Of a stretch of DNA of 43,943 nt, positions 1 to 10,600 are shown in pieces. The stretch comes from an uncultured Muribaculum sp. (GTDB taxonomy: Bacteria > Bacteroidota > Bacteroidia > Bacteroidales > Muribaculaceae), in contig CAJUTE010000019.1 in NCBI GenBank assembly GCA_910589555.1, forward strand, positions 1 to 43,943, written 5' to 3'. The notes beneath the pieces are model-generated. The model had not been told where the DNA came from. It did no database searches and worked only from the letters and a program-made list of their open reading frames with translations. How positions within the stretch are numbered: the stretch's first letter is position 1; every line of letters begins with the position of its first letter. Made by a program: the position numbers and the translations under genes.

Positions 1-154
1 TCCCTACACCGGGAGGTCCCCACAGGATGAATGAGGCGACATTGCCCGATTCTATCATGCGTCGAAGTATTGAATCCTGCCCCACGAGATGCTTCTGTCC
101 GATATACTCGGAGATGCTGCTGGGGCGTAGTCGTTCTGCCAGTGGTGCGTGCAT
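1..154 (-). CDS. rarA: RarA/MgsA-type replication-associated AAA+ ATPase, N-terminal fragment (cut by window edge)
   Basis: RarA (MgsA) is a clamp-loader-like AAA+ ATPase that acts at stalled replication forks. Only the first 51 residues are visible. They begin MHAPLAERLRPSSISEYIGQ, continue through KHLVGQD and ESGNVASFILWGPPGVG, and reach the start of the Walker A loop at the window edge. The family opens in the same way, with PLAERLRP, a YIGQ-HLVG segment and ILWGPPGTGKT. The start is the ATG at 154-152; the in-frame codons upstream carry no better start, and a TATATTTG promoter element lies about 30 bp upstream. The gene is divergent from the small membrane protein at 438. The rest of the protein lies outside the window, so integrity cannot be judged. 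Confidence 0.85.
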   Translation of the reverse strand, partial: MHAPLAERLRPSSISEYIGQKHLVGQDSILRRMIESGNVASFILWGPPGVG

Positions 155-183
155 ATTGGATGAGATAATTGTCTTTTTAAATG

Positions 184-191
184 CAAATATA
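184..191 (-). promoter_or_regulatory. -7 promoter element for rarA
   Basis: Read on the minus strand this is TATATTTG, a full match to the Bacteroidetes TAnnTTTG element. It lies about 30 bp before the rarA start codon. No clear TTTG element is present 19-20 bp further upstream, so the call rests on the -7 box and its position. Confidence 0.4.
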
Positions 192-272
192 ACAAATCGA
201 AAGTGCAGAAACTGGAAAATTCTTGTTAATAGTGTTTAATATGTGAAATTATCATTAGCAAATTGCAAAAAT

Positions 273-303
273 TTTGTTTAACTTTACTCGCTGAATAATT
301 CTG
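273..303 (+). promoter_or_regulatory. Candidate promoter for the 438-3375 gene group
   Basis: TTTG (273-276), 19 bp, then TAATTCTG (296-303), which differs from TAnnTTTG at one position. The predicted transcript start near 308-310 leaves a leader of about 130 nt. That leader contains a purine-rich AGGAGG stretch near 371, too far from the start codon to act as its ribosome site. Confidence 0.4.
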
Positions 304-437
304 AAGGGTTGGATAAATTCTAACCGAGGTTTATGCGAACTATTAATGACGCAGAATGTTACTTAAATAAAGGAGGTCAAAAAACAGTTTGAAAAATTGA
401 CCGGATTTTATTTAAGAATATTTAAAACTTTTTAGTT

Positions 438-677
438 ATGAGCAACGAAGGCAACAAAAACAACGGATCTCAGGCAGCACGTACCATATTTGGTATATTC
501 ATGATTGTCATTTATGTGGGAATGGGTGTGCTGTTGTTGATTAATTTCTTTAAGTGGGAGAGCGGTCCATGGGAATGGCTCAGATGGACAGGCGGTATCC
601 TGTTTATTGTCTACGGCTTGTGGCGCGCTTACCGTCAGTTTAAAGGCATAGACCGGAATATCGGAGATATGGATTGA
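438..677 (+). CDS. Small two-helix membrane protein of unknown function
   Basis: This 79-residue protein has a short polar, Asn/Lys-rich N-terminus. A hydrophobic helix at about residues 16-36 (FGIFMIVIYVGMGVLLLINFF) and a second at about 51-61 (GGILFIVYGLW) follow, and a basic/acidic tail closes it. It therefore looks like a small inner-membrane hairpin. It lies 51 bp before a PstS-like lipoprotein gene on the same strand, followed by a TPR gene, so the three probably share a transcript. No catalytic motif is visible and no function is assigned. A role as a small accessory of the envelope solute-binding/TPR pair is possible but is inferred only from position. Confidence 0.75.
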   Translation: MSNEGNKNNGSQAARTIFGIFMIVIYVGMGVLLLINFFKWESGPWEWLRWTGGILFIVYGLWRAYRQFKGIDRNIGDMD

Positions 678-728
678 CATCCTTGGCTTCGGAATAAAAA
701 TTCAGTAGAACAACGATAAGATAATACG

Positions 729-1706
729 ATGAAAATAATGATAAAGGCGGTTGCCGCACTTTTGGTCCTCTCAGGAGCGCTTTCTTTGGGAAGCTGCCGC
801 AAGGATCCTACCAACACGAGCACTTCAGGGCTGTCGACCATCGTGTGTGACGCAAGTTTCCAGAATATAATGGATCAGGAGATCGATGTGTTTGAGTATA
901 CCACAAAAGGGCGTGCCAACATCATCCCTTACTATGTGTCGGAAAAGGCGTGTGTGGACTCCCTCCTCGACTTCAAGACCAAAACCATTGTCATTCCTCG
1001 TGAGCTGAACCAGAAAGAGATCGACTATCTCAAGGGGCATAAGAAGCTTGTGAGAACCAACCGCATAGCTGTTGATGCCATCGCTCTTATCGTGAACAAG
1101 GATAACCCTATAGAGATGTTGAGCATCAGCGAGATCGCCGACATCCTTTCGGGTCGCGTGACGCAATGGAACGAACTGTCGCCCAACAAGCTTGGCGAAA
1201 TCCAAGTGGTGTTTGACGATGAAGGATCAAGCACCGTGCAGTATATGCGTGACTCGTTGCTCCACGGAGGCAAGTTTGGCGATAACGTCTATGCCCAGCA
1301 CTCCAATCTTGAAGTGTTCTCCCAGGTGCAGAACCGCAAGGGGGCTATAGGCATCATCGGCGTGAGCTGGATAAGCTCTGATATGCGCACACGCGATCTT
1401 CCTCGTGAGGAACGCATCAAGACCCTGAGCGAAAACGATACCACCGTGGCTGATTTTGACCCTGCGGTGAAGGTGCTTAAGGTGCATCGTGATGATGACA
1501 TACACGCCTATAAACCCTATCAGGCATATATATATGAGGGCAATTATCCGCTCTACCGTTCGATATATATGATCAGCACAGGGGTGAACGGCAGTCTGTC
1601 ACACGGTTTCTTCTCTTTTGTGACAGGAACCATCGGACAAAAGATAATACAGCGCACCGGCATACTTCCGGCTCGTGTTCAGCCAAGAATGGTGAACTTA
1701 TATTGA
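729..1706 (+). CDS. PstS-like phosphate/solute-binding lipoprotein
   Basis: This 325-residue exported lipoprotein has a signal peptide ending in the lipobox LGSC (Cys23). The mature part resembles the PBP-like family that includes PstS. It shows an early STIVCDASFQNIMDQEIDVF stretch, an IALIVNKDNPIEMLSISEIADILSG segment with WNEL (the usual hinge/ligand region), and a later GAIGIIGVSWISS stretch. Canonical PstS binds phosphate for a PstCAB transporter, but no permease or ATPase gene is nearby, so the ligand is uncertain. It sits between a small membrane protein and a TPR gene, with 49 bp to the latter. This arrangement suggests an envelope module rather than a standard pst operon. The C-terminus (FVTGTIGQKIIQRTGILPA) is typical of the fold. 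Confidence 0.8.
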   Translation: MKIMIKAVAALLVLSGALSLGSCRKDPTNTSTSGLSTIVCDASFQNIMDQEIDVFEYTTKGRANIIPYYVSEKACVDSLLDFKTKTIVIPRELNQKEIDYLKGHKKLVRTNRIAVDAIALIVNKDNPIEMLSISEIADILSGRVTQWNELSPNKLGEIQVVFDDEGSSTVQYMRDSLLHGGKFGDNVYAQHSNLEVFSQVQNRKGAIGIIGVSWISSDMRTRDLPREERIKTLSENDTTVADFDPAVKVLKVHRDDDIHAYKPYQAYIYEGNYPLYRSIYMISTGVNGSLSHGFFSFVTGTIGQKIIQRTGILPARVQPRMVNLY

Positions 1707-1755
1707 CGAATAAATAACATTATAAACCAAATAACAAAACAGATTTTTAACCGAC

Positions 1756-3375
1756 ATGAAATTTAAACTTTTGATGTCCCTTCTCGTAGCCGGAGCACTA
1801 AGCGCATCGGCTCAGGGTTACAAGGATGGAGTTGAATACTTCAAGGCCGATCAGTTTGAGAATGCCAAGGAGCTCTTGGAACGTAACCTTAACGATGCTT
1901 CCACTGATAAGGCTGAAGCTTACTATTATCTTGGAGCCATTGCCGTAAAGGATAAGGATTACGCTGCTGCCAAATCCGATTTTGAAAAAGGTCTTCAGGC
2001 AAATCCTCAGAACCCTTATAATAAGGTGGGACTTGGCGAACTTGAGCTTATCAACGGAAACGTGAAGGCTGCCGAACAGCTTTTTGATGAAGCTAAGAAG
2101 ATGAATAAGAAGGATGCCGGCGTGATGGTGGCTATCGGTCGCGCTTATTTCAATGCTGATCCTGTGAAGTATGCAAAGGAGATCACCAAGTATGACGAGC
2201 AGGCTATGAAGGCTGACAAGAAGAACCCCGCTATCTTCATCCTTCGCGGTGACCGCAAGGCTGCTGAAGAGGCTTGGGGCGACGCTGCCGCTAACTATGA
2301 GAATGCTATCCTTTATTCTAAGGAGCAGCCTGCTGCCTACGTGAAGTATGCCAACGCTTACTTCAACGTGAACCCCGATTTCGCAATCGATAAGCTTAAC
2401 GAGCTTCTTACCATCACCCCCAATTCGGCTCTCGGTCAGCGTGAACTTGCTGAAAAGTACTATCAGAACGACCAGTGGTCAAAGGCTGCTGCCGCTTATG
2501 GTGACTATATCAAGAACCCCAACCACTTCGTAGAGGATGAGGTGCGTTACTCAGTGCTTCTTTACTACGGTCAGCACTATGACGAGAGCTTGGCTCTTGC
2601 CAACAAGCTTCTCGCTTCCGACCCGCAGAACTTCCAGTTGCAGCGTATCGCATTCCTCGATATGGCAGCGTTGAAGGATTTTGCAGCCGCTGAAAATCAG
2701 GCTCACAAGTTCTTCGCCATGGATAATACCAAGAATAAGTTCACTTCCAACGACTATTCTACTTACGCCGAAGTTCTTCAAGAACTTGGCAAGGACTCTC
2801 TCGCCATCTTTGAATATGAGAAGGCTATTGAAGTAAATCCTGACAAGCTAGACCTTTACAAGTCGCTCAGTGCTGCTTATTCAGGTGCAAAGAACTACAA
2901 GAAAGCTCTTGAGGTGTTCAAGGCATTCATTGATAAGGGTGATTATGTGACCAACGACCTCGTGACCCTCGCCAACCGTTATCAGAACGTGGCTGCAACT
3001 TCTGAGGATGATTCTCCTGAAAAGTTGGATGCTATCAACAATGCCATCGCCACTCTCGACAAGGTTATCGAAAAGGTTCCCGGCAATCCTATTCCCGTGC
3101 GTAACAAAGCTCGTATCTTCCTCGTGAAGAACGGCAGCAAGCCCTCTCAGGAAATGGCCGACGCCTACATGGAAGTTGTGAAATTGCTCGATGCCGATCC
3201 CGAAAACAAGACCAAGCGTTCAGATATGTACAGCGAGGCTTTCACTCAGATTGCATCATTCTACGTTTCAGAAAAGAATATGGCAGAGGCTAAGGCATAC
3301 TACGAAAAATTGTATGAACTTGATCCTACCAACCAAGCTCTTCGCGACTACATCGACAAAATGAAGATCGACTAA
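1756..3375 (+). CDS. Exported tetratricopeptide-repeat protein
   Basis: This 539-residue protein has a cleavable signal peptide (MKFKLLMSLLVAGALSASAQ) and is built almost entirely of TPR helices. Clear repeat signatures include AEAYYYLGAIAVKDKDYAAA, then KVGLGELELINGN, SLAIFEYEKAIEVNPDK with LYKSLSAAYSGAKNYKKAL, and AKAYYEKLYELDPTN near the C-terminus. TPR solenoids bind other proteins, so a periplasmic or outer-membrane scaffold role is likely. Codon use is strongly biased to a few codons (AAG, CTT, GCT, AAC), which suggests high expression. It follows the PstS-like gene by 49 bp and ends at a strong terminator. No enzyme domain is present. Confidence 0.85.
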   Translation: MKFKLLMSLLVAGALSASAQGYKDGVEYFKADQFENAKELLERNLNDASTDKAEAYYYLGAIAVKDKDYAAAKSDFEKGLQANPQNPYNKVGLGELELINGNVKAAEQLFDEAKKMNKKDAGVMVAIGRAYFNADPVKYAKEITKYDEQAMKADKKNPAIFILRGDRKAAEEAWGDAAANYENAILYSKEQPAAYVKYANAYFNVNPDFAIDKLNELLTITPNSALGQRELAEKYYQNDQWSKAAAAYGDYIKNPNHFVEDEVRYSVLLYYGQHYDESLALANKLLASDPQNFQLQRIAFLDMAALKDFAAAENQAHKFFAMDNTKNKFTSNDYSTYAEVLQELGKDSLAIFEYEKAIEVNPDKLDLYKSLSAAYSGAKNYKKALEVFKAFIDKGDYVTNDLVTLANRYQNVAATSEDDSPEKLDAINNAIATLDKVIEKVPGNPIPVRNKARIFLVKNGSKPSQEMADAYMEVVKLLDADPENKTKRSDMYSEAFTQIASFYVSEKNMAEAKAYYEKLYELDPTNQALRDYIDKMKID

Positions 3376-3394
3376 TCTTCTTTGATTGATATAA

Positions 3395-3427
3395 AAAAAT
3401 AGGCACGGAATCTCCGTGCCTATTTTT
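3395..3427. terminator. Bidirectional intrinsic terminator between convergent genes
   Basis: A perfect stem pairs 3395-3409 with 3413-3427 around a 3-nt loop (core GGCACGGA/TCCGTGCC). It has an A-run on the left and a T-run on the right, so it can terminate both the plus-strand TPR transcript and the minus-strand PepSY-like transcript. Confidence 0.85.
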
Positions 3428-3439
3428 GTTCGTGTGGTG

Positions 3440-3883
3440 TCAGTCGTCCATTTTGACGCCTTTGAAGGTGCCTAACAGGTCGAATTTCAGTTCCACATCG
3501 TCGGAAAGTGTGATTTCGTAGCCGAAACTTTTCTTCTCGATTTTCACTATTTTCACCGAGTCAAATTTCTTGGCGACATAGTTTCGGATTGCCTTAGGAA
3601 TAAGCCCTTGGGGCACCGCGCGGTTTTTGCAATCTACCGAAGTCCATTTTCCGGCGTTGTTGAACTCAATTTTGGTGCCGTTTACAAGCCTCACGTCGTA
3701 ATCGGTCTTTTTAAGCAGGTGCTTGTCCACTTTTATCATACCCACTTTGGCTTTAGGGAAATATTCTTTAAGCATTTCCTGAGCGGTTTGTGGCAGATTA
3801 TCTCGATTTATGGTGTACTTGTCGGCATAAATCAGACCTATGCCCATCATGAGGGCTACAAAGCAAATAATGAATCTTTTCAT
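3440..3883 (-). CDS. Exported PepSY-like domain protein
   Basis: This 147-residue protein starts at MKRFIICFVALMMGIGLIYA, a typical signal peptide. The open frame extends 28 codons further upstream, but that part is not signal-like and the internal ATG at 3883 is the better start. The mature part contains two similar units, LPQTAQEMLKEYFPKAKVGMIKVDKH followed by YDVRLVNGTKIEFNNAGKWTSVDCK, then LIPKAIRNYVAKKF with SFGYEITLSDDVELKFD. This is the PepSY-like (DUF2874) pattern common in Bacteroidales. Such proteins are small and periplasmic; their molecular role is not established. It is convergent with the TPR gene, with the shared terminator 12 bp beyond its stop. Confidence 0.8.
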   Translation of the reverse strand: MKRFIICFVALMMGIGLIYADKYTINRDNLPQTAQEMLKEYFPKAKVGMIKVDKHLLKKTDYDVRLVNGTKIEFNNAGKWTSVDCKNRAVPQGLIPKAIRNYVAKKFDSVKIVKIEKKSFGYEITLSDDVELKFDLLGTFKGVKMDD

Positions 3884-3993
3884 ATAAAAATCAGATGTTT
3901 TAAAGTTCATTATATTAACATCTGAAAGGTGATGAAAGGTCGTTTCGGCTTCAATATTCATCGACATCGGGAGTAATATTTTGTAGGGAGATG

Positions 3994-4024
3994 ATTGCGG
4001 GACATCGATTTATGGCTAAATTTG
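3994..4024 (+). promoter_or_regulatory. Promoter of ruvA
   Basis: ATTG (3994-3997), 19 bp, then TAAATTTG (4017-4024), a full TAnnTTTG match. The predicted transcript start lies about 20 bp before the ruvA ATG. Confidence 0.55.
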
Positions 4025-4049
4025 TAGAAAAATAAAAGAAGACTGATAT

Positions 4050-4631
4050 ATGATTGACTATATAAGGGGCGAACTTGCCGACTTGACGCCGGCTTATGCG
4101 GTGGTCGAAGCTGCCGGAGTAGGATATGAATTGAACATATCATTGACTGCTTATGCGGCGTTGGAGGGCATGAAACAGGTGAAATTGCTCGTTCATGAGG
4201 TGATTCGTGAGGATGCCCATGTGCTTTTCGGATTTCTTGAGGAGAGGGAGCGTTCGATGTTCCGGGCATTGATCGGAGTGTCGGGGGTCGGTGCCAACAC
4301 CGCGCGGGTCATCCTGTCGTCGATTCCGGTTGCCGAACTGGAGCAGGTGATTGTGTCGGGAGATTATCAGCGGCTTAAAAATGTGAAAGGAATAGGGTTA
4401 AAAACCGCTCAAAGGGTGATTGTAGACTTGAAAGATAAAATAAAAGCCGGAGATGATTCGTTAATAATTCAGCCGGTGCAAACATCTGACGCATACGAAG
4501 AAGCGCTTGCCGCATTATTGATGCTCGGATTTGCTCGTCAACAGTCGCAGAAGGTGCTGAAAAAGATATTTGATGCTACCCCTGCCATTAAAGTGGAAGT
4601 GGCAATAAAACAAGCTCTTTCAATGCTTTAG
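4050..4631 (+). CDS. ruvA: Holliday junction branch migration protein RuvA
   Basis: RuvA binds four-way DNA junctions and loads the RuvB motor. The 193-residue length is normal for the family. The N-terminal OB-fold starts MIDYIRGELADLTPAYAVVE and includes GVGYEL and VREDAHVLFGF-like segments. The central tandem helix-hairpin-helix motifs are visible as LIGVSGVGANTARVIL and LKNVKGIGLKTAQRVIVDLKDK. The C-terminal three-helix domain that contacts RuvB (YEEALAALLMLGFARQQSQKVL) is intact. The acidic-pin region lies between the OB strands. sprA follows 62 bp downstream on the same strand, an arrangement I recall from other Bacteroidetes. ruvB and ruvC are not in this window. Confidence 0.95.
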   Translation: MIDYIRGELADLTPAYAVVEAAGVGYELNISLTAYAALEGMKQVKLLVHEVIREDAHVLFGFLEERERSMFRALIGVSGVGANTARVILSSIPVAELEQVIVSGDYQRLKNVKGIGLKTAQRVIVDLKDKIKAGDDSLIIQPVQTSDAYEEALAALLMLGFARQQSQKVLKKIFDATPAIKVEVAIKQALSML

Positions 4632-4693
4632 AGATTCTGCGGCATATTTGTTTTGGTCTCCGTGCAATGTAATCGTCCGGAGACACGCTGAAT

Positions 4694-7600
4694 ATGAAGC
4701 ATAGGTGGAAAAAGATAATGGCTTTTGCTGCGGGGCTTGGCTTTCTGCTGGGGTCCGCCAATGGTGTGCTCATGCGCGCCAATCCCAACCAACCTGATCC
4801 TTCTCCGCTCATGCCGCCGCCACCGCCACCTCCATCGCCGGTGGTGGTCGTCCCCGATTCATCGGCGACACGGTTTCCCGTGAGCCCGACTTTCCCGCCC
4901 AATTATGAGTCGCTGGCTAAGGGTGAGCTGGCACTTGACCTTGCCGATCCTTCCAATGTGAGGACTGAGGCGGAATACGATCCTTCGACAGGATGCTATA
5001 TAATCTATACCAAGGTGGGCGATCATGAGGTCGCCACGCCGTTCATCCTCACTGCCGAGCAATATAACAACATGGAGATGCGGCGGTCGATGCTCTCTTA
5101 CTTCAACCGCCGCAATTCCGAGCTGGTGGAGGGTAAGAAGGACAAGGAGCCTTTCGACGTGCTCGACATGAATTTTGCCCTCGGACCTCTTGAGAAAATA
5201 TTCGGTCCCGGAGGTGTGCAGTTGAAAACCCAGGGATCGGTCCAGATTTCCACCGGAATAAAGACCAATAAGACCGACAATCCCGCCCTTTCTCTCACAT
5301 CGCGCCGCAAGACCTATTTCGATTTCGACCAAAAAATCCAGGCTACAGTCAACGCCACTGTCGGCGACCGCATGAAGTTCTCCATGAACTACAATACCGA
5401 TGCCACTTTTGACTTTGACTCGAAAAATATCAAACTCCAGTATGAAGGCAAGGAGGATGACATTGTCAAGAATATCGAGGCGGGTAATGTGAGTATGACC
5501 ACCGGTTCCTCTCTCATAAGGGGCGGTACGGCGCTGTTCGGTATAAAGTCACAATTGCAATTCGGCAAATTGACTGCCACCGCTTTAGTGTCGCAGCAGA
5601 ACAGCGAGTCGCAGAGCATCAACACCAAGGGTGGAGTGCAATTGACCAAGTTCAGCATCGATGCCGACAAGTATGACGAGAACCGTCATTACTTTCTTGC
5701 TCATTTCTTCCGTGACAATTATGATCAGTTCGCGTCCAAGCTCCCATTCGTGAGTTCAGGGGTGAACATCACTCGAATTGAGGTGTGGGTCACCAACAAG
5801 AGCGGCAATTATAACCAGTCGCGAAACATCGTGTCGTTCATGGATATCGGCGAAAACCGTGTGCTGGGCAATGACCATTGGATCGCCAATCAGGCGCTAT
5901 CCAACCCGGCAAACAGCTCCAATAATCTACTCAGCGTGATAAAGACCGAATATCCCGGAGCACGTAACATCAACACCGTGACCCAGGCGCTTGAGCCGTT
6001 GTCGGCTTACGGCATAGAGGGTGGTCAGGACTATGAGAAGGTGGAGAGCGCCCGCTTGTTGCAGCCGTCGGAATACACCCTTAATTCGACATTAGGCTAT
6101 ATTTCGGTGAAGTCGGCTCTACGTGCCGATGAGGTGCTTGCCGTTGCCTACGAATACACTTATCACGGGCAGATATATCAGGTGGGCGAATTTTCATCGG
6201 ATATAACTGTGAGCGATCAGGCGCTATTTGTGAAGATGCTCAAGAGCACCACTACCACGCCTAAATTGCCCATGTGGGACCTCATGATGAAGAATGTCTA
6301 TTCGCTTGGCGCCTATCAGGTGCAGAAGGCTAATTTCAAGATGAACATCAAGTATCTGAGCGATACTACCGGCATTCAGATCAACTATATCCCTGTCCCG
6401 GGCATAAGCGACCAGCCACTTTTGCAGGTCATGAATCTTGACCGTCTTGACTCCAACGAGGCTTCCAACCCCGACGGATTTTTTGACTTCCTCGAAGGCT
6501 ACACTATACAATCGTCCAACGGAAAGATTATATTTCCTGTGGTTGAGCCGTTTGGCTCGCATCTTGCCGCGAAAATCGGCAATCCGGCAATCGCCGAGAA
6601 ATACGTGTATCAGGAGCTGTATGACTCGACGCTGGTGGTTGCACGACAGTTTGCCGACAAAAACAAGTTTGTCCTGACCGGAGAATACCAGGCGTCGGCA
6701 GGCTCGCAGATCAGGCTCAATGCCATGAATGTGCCGCGAGGATCGGTCGTGGTCATGGCGGGCGGCGTGCGACTTGTTGAAAACAGCGACTACACCGTCG
6801 ACTATTCGATGGGCATTGTGACCATCACCAATCAGAGCATCATCGACTCGGGACAGAGCATAAGCGTGACTCTTGAAAATCAGTCATTGTTCAGCACTCA
6901 GCGTAAGACTCTTCTTGGGCTTGACCTCAATTATCGTTTCAACAATGATTTCAATATCGGAGCCACGATAATGCACTTCTCGGAAAAAGCTCTCACCGAA
7001 AAGGTGAACATCGGCGATGAGGTGATCAATAACACTATATGGGGGTTGAATTTCGCTTATAACACCCGGTTCATGTGGCTCACCAATCTTCTCAACAAGA
7101 TTCCTACGGTCAATGCCACGCAGCCATCCACATTGAGTGTGCAGGGCGAGTTTGCTCAGCTTGTGCCTCACAAGCAGAAGTCGGGCTCCAACAAGGGCAG
7201 TTCTTATGTGGATGACTTCGAGTCTACTCAAACCGGTATCGATCTGAGGTCGCCTTACGCATGGACTCTCGCCTCCACTCCATACGAGGGTGGCAATAAC
7301 GCCCTTTTCCCAGAAGCGGGGCTGTCAAATAATGTGGACTACGGTAAAAACCGTGCATTGCTGGCGTGGTACTATATTGACCGTATGTTCACTCAGCGCA
7401 ACTCTTCGCTTGCCCCGGGCTATATAAGTTCCGACCTCAAGCAGCTGTCCAATCCTTACGTGCGCGAGGTTAAGGTGACCGAAATCTTCCCCGACCGAGA
7501 TCTTGGATATGGTGAAACTGACCTTGTGCAGACTCTCAACCTCTCTTATTATCCCACTGAGCGCGGTCCCTATAATCTCGATGCGGTGAATATCGACGAT

Positions 7601-10600
7601 CAAGGGGCGTTGCTCTATCCCGAGAAGCGTTGGGGTGGCATAATGAGAAAGATGGACAACACCAATTTTGAACAAGCCAATATCGAGTATGTGCAATTTT
7701 GGATGATGAACCCGTTCCTCGACCCTGAGAACCCTAATCTTGAAGGTGGCGACCTGTATCTTAACTTCGGCGAAATCAGCGAGGATATTCTGAAGGATGG
7801 ATTGAAATCTTATGAAAACGGCATCCCGTTTGACGGCAACAATCAATTCCTCACCGAAACCGTGTGGGGTAGGGTGTCGCAGCAAAATTCCTTAACCTAC
7901 GCGTTCGACAACAATGCAAGTTCTCGACTCGTGCAGGACGTGGGTCTTGACGGATTGATAAACGCCGAGGAATTCAATTTCTCATCTTATTCCAATTATC
8001 TTGACCAATTGCGCTCCAAGTTGTCGCCTGCGGCGATTGAGAGGATGCAGGGTGATCAATTTTCGGCGTTCAACGACCCCGCCGGCGATAATTACCACTT
8101 CTATCGCGGTCGCGACTATGACGAAGAGCGTCTTGGCATTCTTGACCGTTACAAGCATTACAATGGCGTGGAGGGCAACTCGCTGTCGCCAAGCGATGCT
8201 CCGGAACCGCTCTATCAGTCGGCGCGCACTTCGCCCGATGTCGAGGATATAAACCAGGACAATACGCTCAACGAGTATGAGCGCTATTTCCAGTACAAGG
8301 TGTCGATACGCCCCGAGGATCTTGTGGTGGGCAAGAATTACATCACCGACAAGCAGGTGTCATTGGTGCGCACTCGTGACGGCAATGACCAGACCGTAGA
8401 GTGGTATCAGTTCAAGATTCCCTTGAGCGATTACGAAAGAGTGGTGGGCTCGATCAACGATTTCTCCACCATCCGTTTTGCCCGTATGTTCATGACCGGA
8501 TTCAAGGCGGTGACCCATCTGCGTTTTGCCACACTGGAGCTTGTGAGAGGCGAATGGCGCCCCTATGATTTCAATCTCAACAGCCGTGGCGACACTCCTG
8601 CCGAGGGTGAACTTGATATTTCAGTTGTGAACATCGAGGAGAATGCCGGACGCGAGCCGGTCAACTACGTGCTCCCTCCGGGCGTGTCGCGTATCACCGA
8701 TCCTGGACAGTCGCAGATCACTCAGCTCAACGAGCAGTCGATGTCATTGAAAGTGACCGGGCTGCAGGCGGGTGATGCGAGAGGTGTGTATCGCAACACG
8801 TCACATGATTTGCGCAACTATAAGCGTATGCAGATGTGGGTTCACGCCGAGAGTCTTATTGACGACGTGACCAATCTGAGATCGGGCGAGCTGTCGCTGT
8901 TCATCCGTCTCGGATCGGACATAAAGAACAACTATTATGAATATGAGATTCCGTTGTCGCTCACTCCCCACATAACTTCGGCAAACAAATATCCCGACAA
9001 CAGCGAGGGGCGTTATAAGGTGTGGCCGCTGGACAACCGCATGGATTTTGCTTTGCAGAATCTCGTGTCGCTGAAAAAAGAGCGTAACAGGGCAAAGAAC
9101 CAGGAAAACAGCACTGTGAGCTTCACCACGCTCTACACCGGGCGTGATCCCGATAATGAGAGGAACCGCATGGCGGTCATGGGCAATCCATCGTTGAGCG
9201 ATGTGCGCGTGATGCTTATCGGAGTGCGTAATAACGCCCGTGCGGTGCGTGACGGTATTGTGTGGGTCAATGAATTGAAAGTCACCGACTTCGACGAGAG
9301 CGGCGGTTGGGCGGCGAAGGGAAATGTGAACCTCGGGATGTCTGACATTGCCACGCTGAATTTCGGGGCTCATATCGAGACCGCGGGATTCGGAGGTGTG
9401 GATCAGCCGCTTAATGCCCGTCGCATGGATGACTACAGCCAGTACAATTTCGCCGTGCAGGCTGATCTTGGTAGATTTGTGCCTGAGAAGGTGAAGTTGC
9501 GCGCGCCCATCTATTATTCGATTACCAAGGAGAAGGTTTCGCCCAAGTATAATCCTCTTGATCAGGATGTGCTTTTGAAAGATGCTCTTGATGATGCCTC
9601 GTCTAAATCCGAGCGTGACTCCATCATGAACTACGCCGTGGAGCGTTCGACGGTGCAGAGTTTCAGTATCTCGGGGTTGAAGTTTGATGTGCAGAGCGCC
9701 TCGCCGAAGCCGTGGGATCCGGCAAACTTCACGTTCAATTTCTCTTTCAACAAGCGCAGGGAGATGGATCCCACCACTGAGTATGAGAACACCAATGACT
9801 ATCGCGGATCATTGCAATACTCGTGGACACCTTATCTGAAGGGGCTCAAGCCGTTTGCCAAGATTAAATCCAAGAATAAGAATGCCCGGTTCCTGAAGGA
9901 GTGGGAATTGAATTATCTGCCATCCAATATCTCGTTCCTCACGACCATGTCAAGATATTACTACGAGCAGCAGACTCGCAGCGAGGTCGATCAGATGTTC
10001 AAGCTGCCGGTGTCGGTGTCCAAGAATTTCCTTTGGGACCGTCAGCTCAACATCTCATGGAATCTTACGAAGACTCTCAACCTTTCCTTCACCTCCAATA
10101 CTTCGGCGAGAATCGAGGAGCCGATAGGCGCGGTAAACAAGAAACTTTTCCCTGACCGCTACAAGGAGTGGAAAGACACCGTGATAAAGAGTATACTGCA
10201 CTTGGGAACCCCCTGGGCGTATAATCAGAATTTCGTGGCTACTTATCGCGCTCCGTTCTCTCGCATTCCGGTCATTGACTTCCTGTCAGGGTCGGTAAGC
10301 TACAATGCCACATATAATTGGGACCGTGGCACGGAGATTGAAGGCGTGAAGACCGGAAATACCATACGCAATCAAGGTTCATGGAATTATGACGGACGCA
10401 TCAATTTCGAGGGGCTGTATAATAAATTCCCTTATCTTAAGAAGGTGAACCAACGCTTTTCTGCCACACGGCGTAAGACGGTTCCTGTCAAAGCGAGGAA
10501 ATTTGAACGCACGTTTAAGCTGTCGCCTGATACTTCGACGGTGATTGTCCACAACCTGAAGACTAAGAAAGTGAAGGTTAGCGCCACCACTACCGATGGA

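Noticed and set aside
27..239. 70-codon plus-strand open frame at the left edge
   Set aside because: The minus strand here encodes the conserved RarA N-terminus, so the plus frame is a shadow.
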